Shown: positions 17,909 through 24,860 of the stretch, one piece after another
How positions within the stretch are numbered: the stretch's first letter is position 1
Layout of the letters: the number at the start of each line of letters is the position of its first letter
Assembly: GCF_916618885.1 (NCBI RefSeq)
Contig: NZ_CAKAKH010000001.1
Location: 1,537,005 to 1,601,004, forward strand
Direction: 5' to 3'
DNA length: 64,000 nt
Source of the DNA: Marinilactibacillus sp. Marseille-P9653
GTDB taxonomy: Bacteria > Bacillota > Bacilli > Lactobacillales > Carnobacteriaceae_A
Program-made: the position numbers and the translations under genes
The notes under the pieces: model-generated
Told to the model about the DNA's origin: nothing
The model's input: the letters and a program-made list of their open reading frames with translations, nothing else
Databases searched by the model: none

Positions 17909-18418
17909 TTACTGGTTGAAGTTTTCTCTTAAAAGTCCCATAACATATCCGTTCGTATATGCACCTTTAATGAAATACTGTTGCTTTCTTTCTCCTTCGA
18001 TTTCGAATCCCACTTTTTTATAGATATGAATGGCTTTTTCATTATAATCTACAACATCCAGTGAAATCTTGTTTAAGTTTAACTGATTGAAACCGTATTT
18101 GACCACTAATTCCGTAGAACGAGTAGCATATCCTTTTCCGTGATGGGAAGGATCTAACATGATTGCAAAAGTTGCACTTCTGTGGCGGGGATTAATATTA
18201 AACAGACTGGTATAGCCGATTTTCTGGTCTCCATCATAAATAATGAATTGTCTGATTGTATCACTTTTTTGATTGTCTTCATACTCTTTGAGCAATCGTT
18301 CTTTGGACGTATAGGCCTCAGCACACCAAAACTCCATAATATCTGGATTCTTTCTCATTTGATGCATAAAGTCTACATCTTCTTTTTCTACGGCTTTTAA
18401 CCTTAATTCTTCACTCAT
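17909..18418 (-). CDS. speG: Spermidine N-acetyltransferase (SpeG-like)
   Basis: SpeG-type enzymes acetylate spermidine or spermine to limit polyamine excess. The 169-aa GNAT protein resembles E. coli SpeG along its length: LRLKAVEKEDVDFMHQM at the start, the acetyl-CoA motif HHGKGYATRSTELVVKYGF near residue 105, then NEKAIHIYKKVGFEIEGE. I start at 18418, where AGGAGG stands seven bases before the ATG; the longer reading begins upstream of this site. Polyamine specificity is inferred from overall resemblance. Confidence 0.8.
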   Translation of the reverse strand: MSEELRLKAVEKEDVDFMHQMRKNPDIMEFWCAEAYTSKERLLKEYEDNQKSDTIRQFIIYDGDQKIGYTSLFNINPRHRSATFAIMLDPSHHGKGYATRSTELVVKYGFNQLNLNKISLDVVDYNEKAIHIYKKVGFEIEGERKQQYFIKGAYTNGYVMGLLRENFNQ

Positions 18419-18622
18419 AATAATCCTCCTATGATACATTTGTTGAAGTAAGTGATTCAAACAGTTTGATTTTTTTTACACTTCAAAAAGTCTTTATCTA
18501 TTGATTCAATGCTACTTACTGTCCTGTATTACAAGTTTACCTGTCAAAACAAGCAAAGTAAAGAAAGACGCCGATTGTCTTAAACGTCACACATCATTGA
18601 AAGATCATTTCACTTTTTCTTT

Positions 18623-19387
18623 TTAAAAATATTGAAGAACACTTTTCCAGGCCTTAGAGGCTGGATTGACAACTCCAAAGTGCTCAATACCTGAGAGTCT
18701 GACTATCTCAATCTCCTCTCCCATTGCTTTTGCTTTAGTGTAGTAATCCGTACTAAGTTCGACCGGAACATGTCGATCCTCTGTACCGTGTATTAGAACC
18801 TGAGGAGTTCGAAGGGGTAGTAAATTTGCTGGCGAAGCTTTATCGTACCGATCTTGAAACGCTTCTACAGTGCCGCCAATTAATTCCAAAACTGGACTTA
18901 TTAATGGTTTCTGGCTATTATGAATAAGTAGCATATGTTCTAGATCAGTTACACCCGCGAGACTAATGACTTTTTTTATAGGTACCTTTAGCTCGATAGT
19001 TTCATCTGTGAATTTATCATTTGACGATGCCCATAATGCTAGATGACCTCCAGCTGAATGTCCTATCAAAGTTACCCCCTTAGTAAGCTCTAAATCGTAT
19101 AAACTCTTTAACTGAGTAAGATGATTAATAGCTGCAATAATATCCAAAAAAGTTCCCGGCCATCCGCCACCAGTTTCTCCTACGCGTCTGTATTCAATAT
19201 TCCAGACAGCATATCCTCGCTTACTCAGATCCACTGCTAGGTCATTATTCTCATCCAAATGATATTTTGATTTCCAGAAACCTCCATGAATGCTAACAAT
19301 GACCGGCCAAGGTCCTGAAGTTTCAGGTAGATGTAATTCGCCAAACTGTGAAACATGTTCACCATATGTAAATTTAATTTTTCCCAT
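18623..19387 (-). CDS. Alpha/beta hydrolase (S9/BD-FAE-like esterase)
   Basis: This 254-aa hydrolase has the oxyanion motif SIHGGFWKSKY near residue 32, the nucleophile elbow GHSAGGHLALW near 110, the acid Asp in HGTEDRHVPVE, and the His in IEHFGVVNP. The pattern resembles dienelactone hydrolase/acetyl-esterase-like enzymes. I begin at the ATG at 19387, which has GAGGAGG eight bases upstream. The substrate is unknown. An IS256-family element is inserted about 95 bases upstream of the start and could have changed its promoter. Confidence 0.85.
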   Translation of the reverse strand: MGKIKFTYGEHVSQFGELHLPETSGPWPVIVSIHGGFWKSKYHLDENNDLAVDLSKRGYAVWNIEYRRVGETGGGWPGTFLDIIAAINHLTQLKSLYDLELTKGVTLIGHSAGGHLALWASSNDKFTDETIELKVPIKKVISLAGVTDLEHMLLIHNSQKPLISPVLELIGGTVEAFQDRYDKASPANLLPLRTPQVLIHGTEDRHVPVELSTDYYTKAKAMGEEIEIVRLSGIEHFGVVNPASKAWKSVLQYF

Positions 19388-19472
19388 TTTTTTGCCTCCT
19401 CTAAATAAATCTATCTTCAAAATTAAACCAACAATTTTACATTAATTTATATTTTTATCTCATTATAAAGCA

Positions 19473-19480
19473 ACTACTTC
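19473..19480. repeat. Target-site duplication, left copy (ACTACTTC)
   Basis: The eight bases directly before the left end of the IS256-family element are ACTACTTC. The same eight bases follow its right end at 20807-20814, the length expected for this family. Confidence 0.9.
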
Positions 19481-20806
19481 GATAAAGTCCATATAATTGT
19501 GTAAAAAGAAAGGCCATATGATCGCCTGTGCGGTACAATGTTTTTAACCACTAAAAACATACCTGGAGGCAATCATATGACCCAACATCTACAGATTAAC
19601 CTAGAACCGAAACAGATACAAGCATTAATTGAGAATAGTGTGAAAGACGATGCTTCAAAGCTGATTTTAACGACCGTCTTTAACCAATTAATGGAGCACC
19701 AACGAACAGAATTTATTCAGGCTGAGGGTTACGAACGATCCGAGAATCGAACGGGACAGCGAAATGGCTACTACGAAAGAGCATTGACAACACGCGTAGG
19801 AACGTTGGAACTTAAGGTTCCAAGGACAAGAGATGGTGTCTTTTCTCCGACTGTTTTTGAGCGGTATCAACGAAATGAAAAAGCATTGCTAGCTTCTATG
19901 CTAGAGATGTATGTATCAGGTGTCTCCACTCGTAAAGTCTCTCAGATCGTAGAAGAATTGTGTGGAAAATCGGTCTCTAAGTCCTTTGTTTCTTCTCTGA
20001 CCGCTCAATTAGATCCGATCGTTAAAGAATGGCAGAATCGAACCCTGACAGGAACGAAGTTCCCTTACCTCATGGTAGACGTTCTCTACATAAAAGCACG
20101 AGTAGAACAGCGCGTCCTTTCTCAAAGCTGCCATATTGCTATAGGGATTACAGAAGAAGGCGATCGCCAGATCATTGGCATTATGCTTCAAAATGAAGAA
20201 AGTCATGAAACCTGGTCAAATTTTTTCGACTATCTGAAAAACAGAGGACTATCAGGAATCAAGCTCGTGATTTCTGATGCGCATAAAGGACTTGTGTCAG
20301 CTATTCAAACTTCCTTCACTCATGCTTCATGGCAGCGATGTCAGGTTCACTTTATGCGAAACATTTTAAGTACAGCTCCTAAGAAAGGTTCTAAACCCTT
20401 TCGAGAAGCAGTCAAAGAGATCTTCAAATTCTCAGATATTCATTTAGCCCGTAAGGCTAAAAATGCGTTGGTTGAAGAATACGCTGATCAAGTAAAGTAT
20501 CAAAAGGCCTGTAGAACACTAGATGAAGGTTTCGAAGATGCCTTCCAGTACACTGTTTTAGGCAAAAGCCATAACCGATTGAAGAGCACAAATTTACTCG
20601 AACGATTGAATGAGGAAGTCAGACGGAGAGAAAAAGTCATCCGTATTTTCCCCAATACTGCTTCAGCCAATCGCTTAATTGGAGCCGTCCTGATGGACGT
20701 GCATGAAAACTGGATCAGTTCTCCGAGAAAATATATCCAGTTTGAATCAAACTAATCAGACTAAAACAAAGTATCGTACATTTTACACAGAAATCTGGAC
20801 TTGACT
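19481..20806 (+). mobile_element. IS256-family insertion sequence, complete
   Basis: The element is 1,326 bp. Its left end begins GATAAAGTCC and its right end finishes GGACTTGACT; the 26-bp terminal inverted repeats match at 19 positions and both contain GTGTAAAA. The leader (GCGGTACAATGTTTTTAACC, then ACCTGGAGG) closely resembles that of IS256 itself. A perfect 8-bp direct repeat flanks it. It contains one intact transposase gene. The insertion is intergenic, between rlmL and the esterase gene, and appears recent. Confidence 0.95.
19577..20755 (+). CDS. IS256-family transposase (Mutator/MULE type DDE)
   Basis: This 392-aa DDE transposase moves the surrounding element. Conserved features include RNGYYERALTTRVGTLELKV near residue 58, the Asp in YLMVDVLYIKARV, the Asp in LVISDAHKGL, CQVHFMRN, and the RTNNLLERLN-like TNLLERLNEEVRRREKVI near the C-terminus with the final Glu. 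It starts at 19577, eight bases after GGAGG. The frame is intact from end to end, so the element may be active. Confidence 0.95.
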   Translation: MTQHLQINLEPKQIQALIENSVKDDASKLILTTVFNQLMEHQRTEFIQAEGYERSENRTGQRNGYYERALTTRVGTLELKVPRTRDGVFSPTVFERYQRNEKALLASMLEMYVSGVSTRKVSQIVEELCGKSVSKSFVSSLTAQLDPIVKEWQNRTLTGTKFPYLMVDVLYIKARVEQRVLSQSCHIAIGITEEGDRQIIGIMLQNEESHETWSNFFDYLKNRGLSGIKLVISDAHKGLVSAIQTSFTHASWQRCQVHFMRNILSTAPKKGSKPFREAVKEIFKFSDIHLARKAKNALVEEYADQVKYQKACRTLDEGFEDAFQYTVLGKSHNRLKSTNLLERLNEEVRRREKVIRIFPNTASANRLIGAVLMDVHENWISSPRKYIQFESN

Positions 20807-20814
20807 ACTACTTC
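20807..20814. repeat. Target-site duplication, right copy (ACTACTTC)
   Basis: This is the exact copy of the eight bases at 19473-19480, directly after the right terminal repeat. Confidence 0.9.
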
Positions 20815-20864
20815 AGTTATTTTAATCCCTTATCAATAGAAAAGCTTCTAATCTAAAAACATTA

Positions 20865-20907
20865 AAAGACCACTTTCTCAAATTTTCATTTTGAGAAAGT
20901 GGTCTTT
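20865..20907. terminator. Terminator after rlmL
   Basis: Eighteen-base perfect arms (20865-20882 and 20890-20907) with a seven-base loop. On the minus strand the stem is followed by TTTT, just after the rlmL stop codon. Confidence 0.88.
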
Positions 20908-20920
20908 GTTTAACGCATTT

Positions 20921-22063
20921 TTATTTTCTTTTTCCCCAATATTGGAAATAATCTGTTCTAAGATATCCGTTATAGAGTTTTCGCTTCTTAGTCGCTCTTT
21001 CTCCGTAATGCGTTTCAAAGTCCAAATCACTTGTAATGATATATTTACTCCAAGTTTTAAGAGGTTTGAACGCTTTACCCATATCACGATATATCTGAGC
21101 TGCTTGTTCCGGATCGCCTAAACGTTCACCATAAGGAGGATTAGCTACAATCACACCAAATTCTTTATCTGTTGTAAAATCAGCAACTTGCATCTGTTTG
21201 AATCTGACACTATGAGAAAGCCCCGCTTCCATAGCATTTTCTTTCGCGATCTCAATCATACTATGGTCAATATCTGTACCCAGTATATCTAATTCTGCGT
21301 CATAATCAGCTTGATCTTCAGCATCTTGTCTCACTTTTGCCCACATTTCTTCAGGCATCCAGTCCCACTCTTCGCATAAGAAAGAACGATTGAATCCAGG
21401 AGCAATATTGTGACCAATCAATGCTGCTTCAATGGCAATCGTACCAGATCCACATACTGGATCTACAAATGGACGATCTTTTCTCCATGTTGTCAGCATA
21501 ACTAGAGCTGCCGCCATATTTTCCTTAAGCGGTGCGCCACCTTTATCAGAACGATAGCCACGTTTGAAAAGACTTGGACCTGTCGTATCAATCGTCAATA
21601 ATACTTTATCTTTCAAAATCGATACTTCGATTGGAACTTTCGCGCCACTTTCTGGAAGCATACCACTTCTGTGATAAACATCTTTGATCTTATCTGCAAT
21701 AGCTTTGTTTACGATTCTCTGTACATCAGGCACACTATAAAGCGTTGATTTATGAGACTTTCCAGAAACTGGGAAAGCTGAATCAATTGATAAGAAATCA
21801 TCCCAAGGCAATGCTTTTGTTTGCTCAAACAAGTCATCAAATGTGGTAGCCTCAAACTCTCCAACAATGATTTTGACTCGGTCAGCCGTTCTTAACCACA
21901 AATTGGTTTTCGCAATGTCTTCTTTTTCACCTTCGAAACGTGCACGACTGTTTTCTACTTCAACCTTATATCCCATGTCTTTTAATTCTTTACCAACCAG
22001 CGCTTCAATCCCGCTAGCTGCTGTTGCTAAAAGTTTATACGTCAAGTTCATCCCTACTTTCAT
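20921..22063 (-). CDS. rlmL: 23S rRNA (guanine-N2) methyltransferase, THUMP domain (RlmL/YpsC type)
   Basis: This 380-aa enzyme methylates a guanine base in 23S rRNA. An N-terminal THUMP domain (about 45-160) binds RNA. The SAM-binding domain follows with FVDPVCGSGTIAIEAALIGHNIAPG near residue 195, and the N6/N2 methylase motif is VIVANPPYGERLG near 310. The start is uncertain: the ATG at 22063 has no clear ribosome site, while a TTG at 22045 has GTAGGG at about six bases. It lies after rnpB and a small membrane protein gene, the common gpsB-rnpB-ypsC order. Confidence 0.92.
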   Translation of the reverse strand: MKVGMNLTYKLLATAASGIEALVGKELKDMGYKVEVENSRARFEGEKEDIAKTNLWLRTADRVKIIVGEFEATTFDDLFEQTKALPWDDFLSIDSAFPVSGKSHKSTLYSVPDVQRIVNKAIADKIKDVYHRSGMLPESGAKVPIEVSILKDKVLLTIDTTGPSLFKRGYRSDKGGAPLKENMAAALVMLTTWRKDRPFVDPVCGSGTIAIEAALIGHNIAPGFNRSFLCEEWDWMPEEMWAKVRQDAEDQADYDAELDILGTDIDHSMIEIAKENAMEAGLSHSVRFKQMQVADFTTDKEFGVIVANPPYGERLGDPEQAAQIYRDMGKAFKPLKTWSKYIITSDLDFETHYGERATKKRKLYNGYLRTDYFQYWGKRK

Positions 22064-22073
22064 TTCATTTGTT

Positions 22074-22502
22074 TTAAAGTATTGTTCCGATACTGACTGC
22101 GATTACTACTAGATATATGTAAGGCGCAATGTCAGAAATTTTTTTCCGTTCAACTAATTCTTTTGAGCTGCTTGCTTTTAGTAACGTAATCATTCGAGTA
22201 AGCAATTCAACTACTAGTAAAAGCAGCATCACAAGTGTAAAATATCTCGTTATTGGTACGGTAAAATTCATCCATAAACTAATCAAAGTATAACCGAATA
22301 AGAGGACAAATTGAAATAATACTATTCTGATAACAACTCCTTTTTTCTTAGATAGTTCGTTTCCAAACATAGTATCCATTAAGTTTTCGGTCGCAACTGT
22401 TTGACTTAATTTCTCAGACTTTGACTTAGCTCTGTTCATACTGATCATAATACCCACTAATACACCATACAGTACCATTGGAATAACAAAAAGTTCTTTC
22501 AT
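22074..22502 (-). CDS. Hypothetical membrane protein
   Basis: This 142-aa protein has four hydrophobic stretches, at about 3-22, 57-80, 85-108 and 124-141, joined by short basic loops. I do not recognise a family. It lies 10 bases before rlmL and directly after the rnpB terminator, so it probably opens an rlmL transcript. No catalytic motif or Cys/His cluster can be seen. Confidence 0.7.
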   Translation of the reverse strand: MKELFVIPMVLYGVLVGIMISMNRAKSKSEKLSQTVATENLMDTMFGNELSKKKGVVIRIVLFQFVLLFGYTLISLWMNFTVPITRYFTLVMLLLLVVELLTRMITLLKASSSKELVERKKISDIAPYIYLVVIAVSIGTIL

Positions 22503-22539
22503 ACCTCGATCCCTTCATACATAAAAATGCAAAAAATAA

Positions 22540-22561
22540 ATCCTCCCTATTCGGGGAGGAT
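22540..22561 (-). terminator. Terminator after RNase P RNA
   Basis: Eight-base GC-rich arms (ATCCTCCC and complement) with a six-base loop are followed on the minus strand by TTATTTTTT. It ends the rnpB transcript and lies just before the hypothetical membrane protein gene. Confidence 0.88.
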
Positions 22562-22578
22562 AGCTCCTGAATCAAAAT

Positions 22579-22635
22579 GATGTTTGTTTATCTAGCAGCT
22601 TCTCAAAAGAAAAGCTGCTACACATCATAAACAAA
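22579..22635 (-). other. Long hairpin downstream of rnpB
   Basis: GATG-TTTGTTTA (22579-22590) and its complement around 22623-22635 enclose an inner hairpin with nine-base arms TAGCAGCTT / AAGCTGCTA (22593-22601 and 22612-22620). It has no strong T run and precedes the true terminator, so it may be a 3' processing structure. Confidence 0.6.
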
Positions 22636-23028
22636 TGTGCAAATCACTATAAGCCATGTTCTGTCTAGAGAAAATGATCAGGCCGTTTTCTCAGAGATAA
22701 TCATCTGTCTGCAATTTAAAATTGCCTCTTCCCTCTGTTCATTTCCAGGAGAAAAGTGCCCCTACCATAAGTTTGGGTTGCTCACTCGAGGGGTTTACCG
22801 CGTTCCACCAGTAGCGTTTCCCCTACTGCTTCGTCACTGTGGCACTTTCAAGAATACTCAAGCATAGCTTAAACCTTAGCTCTTTTTTCTGCCGTCATCT
22901 ACTCGTGAGAATAGAGCCGTAGCTTATTTTTTCGCTACGCACGAACACTACAAACATCTCAGTTTGTGTGAGCATGGACTTTCCTCACATTGTTTGAAAC
23001 AACGTGCGATTATCCATGATTTGCACAT
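22635..23028 (-). ncRNA. rnpB: RNase P RNA, class B
   Basis: The RNA removes 5' leaders from pre-tRNAs. The minus strand shows the universal core: GAGGAAAGTCCATGCTC near the 5' end and ACAGAACATGGCTTATAG near the 3' end. The terminal helix is GTGCAAATCA pairing with TGATTTGCAC, which I used to place the ends, giving about 394 nucleotides. Internal conserved parts such as GTAAACCCC and GAAACGCTAC are present. The class B assignment follows from the sequence type and the Gram-positive context. It lies between gpsB and rlmL as usual. Confidence 0.95.
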
Positions 23029-23040
23029 TTATTTAACTTT

Positions 23041-23358
23041 CTACTCGTCGTCTAGTTTAGAACCGAATACGTGTCTTTCAAGATTAGATAGTCTTTTAAG
23101 AATATCAAAATTTGTAACAGATGAACCATTTGAGTTTTGACCTTGTGGTTTAGCTGCGACTTGTTTAGAAAATTCGTCTAACTTATCCATTAAGCGGTCA
23201 TTTTCTGTTTTCAACTGGCTGATTTCGCTTTGGAAAGATTCATAATCACGAATCACGACATCTAGAAATTCATCTACTTCAGTCTGGTTATACCCACGCA
23301 TAGTTGTTTTAAAGTCTTTTTCAACAATCTCTTTTTGAGTTAATTCTCTATTCATCAT
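23041..23358 (-). CDS. gpsB: Cell division regulator GpsB
   Basis: GpsB is a cytoplasmic adaptor that links penicillin-binding proteins to the division machinery. The 105-aa protein has the DivIVA-like N-terminal domain, with ELTQKEIVEKDFKTTMRGYNQ and EVDEFLDVVIRDYESF, a coiled coil, and a C-terminal trimerising helix (ILKRLSNLERHVFG). I start at 23358, where AGGGGT lies about six bases before two successive ATG codons; longer readings include untranslated leader. It lies near the class A PBP gene at 24.9 kb, a known type of GpsB partner. Confidence 0.95.
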   Translation of the reverse strand: MMNRELTQKEIVEKDFKTTMRGYNQTEVDEFLDVVIRDYESFQSEISQLKTENDRLMDKLDEFSKQVAAKPQGQNSNGSSVTNFDILKRLSNLERHVFGSKLDDE

Positions 23359-23416
23359 TTTTGCACCCCTAGTTCCTCGGTTACTTTTAACCTGTTTAAG
23401 GTAAATCTTGTATAAA

Positions 23417-23436
23417 AAAGTGAAATCTGTCACTTT
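23417..23436 (-). terminator. Hairpin with T run between ypsA and gpsB
   Basis: AAAGTGA and TCACTTT arms with a six-base loop are followed on the minus strand by TTTTATAC. It may terminate the ypsA transcript. It also lies downstream of a TGGTACAAT-type -10 box for gpsB, so it could act as a leader element. Confidence 0.55.
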
Positions 23437-23474
23437 GTAATCTAATTGTACCAAATTATCAGAATAAATAAAAG

Positions 23475-24029
23475 CTAGCTTTCAAAATGATTTTCTTCAT
23501 AGTCAGTAACAAAAGACTGAAGTTCATCAAATTCAATAAAATCAATCTCATAAGACTGTGTCTCTTTGTATCCATTTATCATATCTAGCAAGAACTTTGG
23601 CTTACCTTCCTTCTCTGAATCATAAAAAAGTAAACACCCTTCAGTATGATCAATAAGAAATTGCTGATTCCCTTTTAATTGCGAAGGATTCTGGTAAGGT
23701 TGACTAGAAGTAAAGTTGCTGTAGTCTGCTTTAGCGATGACTTGATCAAAAACGGCTCTATTGCCTTCTTTCCAATTTTCAGCATATCCTGCATGCGGCA
23801 ACAAGACACCTAATTTAATATCATAAGTTTCTCTTAACTCTATAACGATTTCGCCAACCCATAATTCTGTTCCCAATTGCGCGCTGATCAGGACCCACTC
23901 TAATCCAGTATCGATGTATTCAAGTAGACGAGATTTCAAGTATGCCTTTATATAAAATAGCTTAGGATCTTTATCATTGAATATACCAAGTTCATAAGAT
24001 CTGTAGCCACTTACGTATAAATTTTTGAT
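23475..24029 (-). CDS. ypsA: YpsA-like SLOG/DUF1273 protein with apparent ATC start
   Basis: YpsA belongs to the SLOG superfamily of putative nucleotide binders; in Gram-positive bacteria it is linked to cell division. The region matches Bacillus YpsA from its first residues: KNLYVSGYRSYELGIF at the N-terminus, then GLEWVLISAQLGTELW and FLIDHTEGCLLFYDSEKEG. No ATG, GTG or TTG exists before the TTG at 23939, which would remove 30 conserved residues. An ATC at 24027-24029 lies nine bases after AAAGGTG, directly after an in-frame stop, and gives 184 aa, the family length. It is divergent from recU. Confidence 0.85.
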   Translation of the reverse strand: MKNLYVSGYRSYELGIFNDKDPKLFYIKAYLKSRLLEYIDTGLEWVLISAQLGTELWVGEIVIELRETYDIKLGVLLPHAGYAENWKEGNRAVFDQVIAKADYSNFTSSQPYQNPSQLKGNQQFLIDHTEGCLLFYDSEKEGKPKFLLDMINGYKETQSYEIDFIEFDELQSFVTDYEENHFES

Positions 24030-24110
24030 AAAATTTCACACCTTTCTTCCCAAACCGTTCATTTGTTTGGTATTATACTAGTTGATCACTCTTAAAGGAG
24101 CGTGAGCACA

Positions 24111-24737
24111 ATGAATATTAAGTATCCTAACGGTCAGTCTTATCAGGTTAATGTTGACAAAGTACAAGCAAAAAAGCAAGCGAAAACTAAAAAAACAACT
24201 TACAGTAATCGTGGTATGACATTGGAAAATGATCTAAATGTGACCAATGAACAATACTTAGCTAAAGGTTTAGCTGTTATTCATAAAAAGCCTATTCCGA
24301 TCCAAGTTGTTAACGTAAATTACCCTAAAAGAAGTGCTGCCAAAATTACGGAAGCTTATTACCAGAAAGCTTCAACAACCGATTATAACGGTGTTTATAA
24401 AGGCTTTTATTTAGATTTTGAAGCTAAAGAAACAAAAAACAAAACGAGTTTTCCATTAAAGAACTTCCATGAACACCAAATTCTTCATATGAAAGCCTGC
24501 TGTGACCAGAAAGCGATTTGTTTTATTCTTTTGAGGTTTAGTTCATTGAATCGTGTATTTGTTCTACCTTTTGATAAGCTGCACTGGTGGTGGAATCAGC
24601 AATCTGAAGAAAAAGGGAAAAAATCGATTCCTTTAAAGCAAATTGAATTAGAAGGCATAGAAATAAATTATGGGTTTTCACCACGTCTACCTTATCTCGA
24701 TGCGGTTGATCAAATGATCCAATCAAACTTTTCTTAA
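24111..24737 (+). CDS. recU: Holliday junction resolvase RecU
   Basis: RecU cuts four-way DNA junctions during recombination and chromosome segregation. The 208-aa protein carries the nuclease core: YPNGQSYQ at the start, GMTLENDLNVTNEQYL with the acidic residues, YNGVYKGFYLDFEAKETKNK (catalytic Asp, Glu and Lys), and FHEHQILHM. I use the ATG at 24111, ten bases from AAAGGAG, since the GTG at 24102 touches that site. It precedes the class A PBP gene, the usual recU-pbp1A pairing. Confidence 0.95.
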   Translation: MNIKYPNGQSYQVNVDKVQAKKQAKTKKTTYSNRGMTLENDLNVTNEQYLAKGLAVIHKKPIPIQVVNVNYPKRSAAKITEAYYQKASTTDYNGVYKGFYLDFEAKETKNKTSFPLKNFHEHQILHMKACCDQKAICFILLRFSSLNRVFVLPFDKLHWWWNQQSEEKGKKSIPLKQIELEGIEINYGFSPRLPYLDAVDQMIQSNFS

Positions 24738-24860
24738 TATTTCTTCTGTATAGTGAAACTAAAGCTTTATATATATTGCAAATTCCGACTAGCATCAAAT
24801 AAATGATAGCCATTATCTTAGATGCTTCAATGAACATTTCGAACAGTAAAGGAGAAACTT

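Noticed and set aside
22637-22867. 76-aa plus-strand frame
   Set aside because: It lies wholly within the RNase P RNA gene, whose conserved core is clear on the other strand.
23939-23939. TTG as the start of ypsA
   Set aside because: It would remove about 30 residues that match the family, and no ribosome site lies at proper distance before it.
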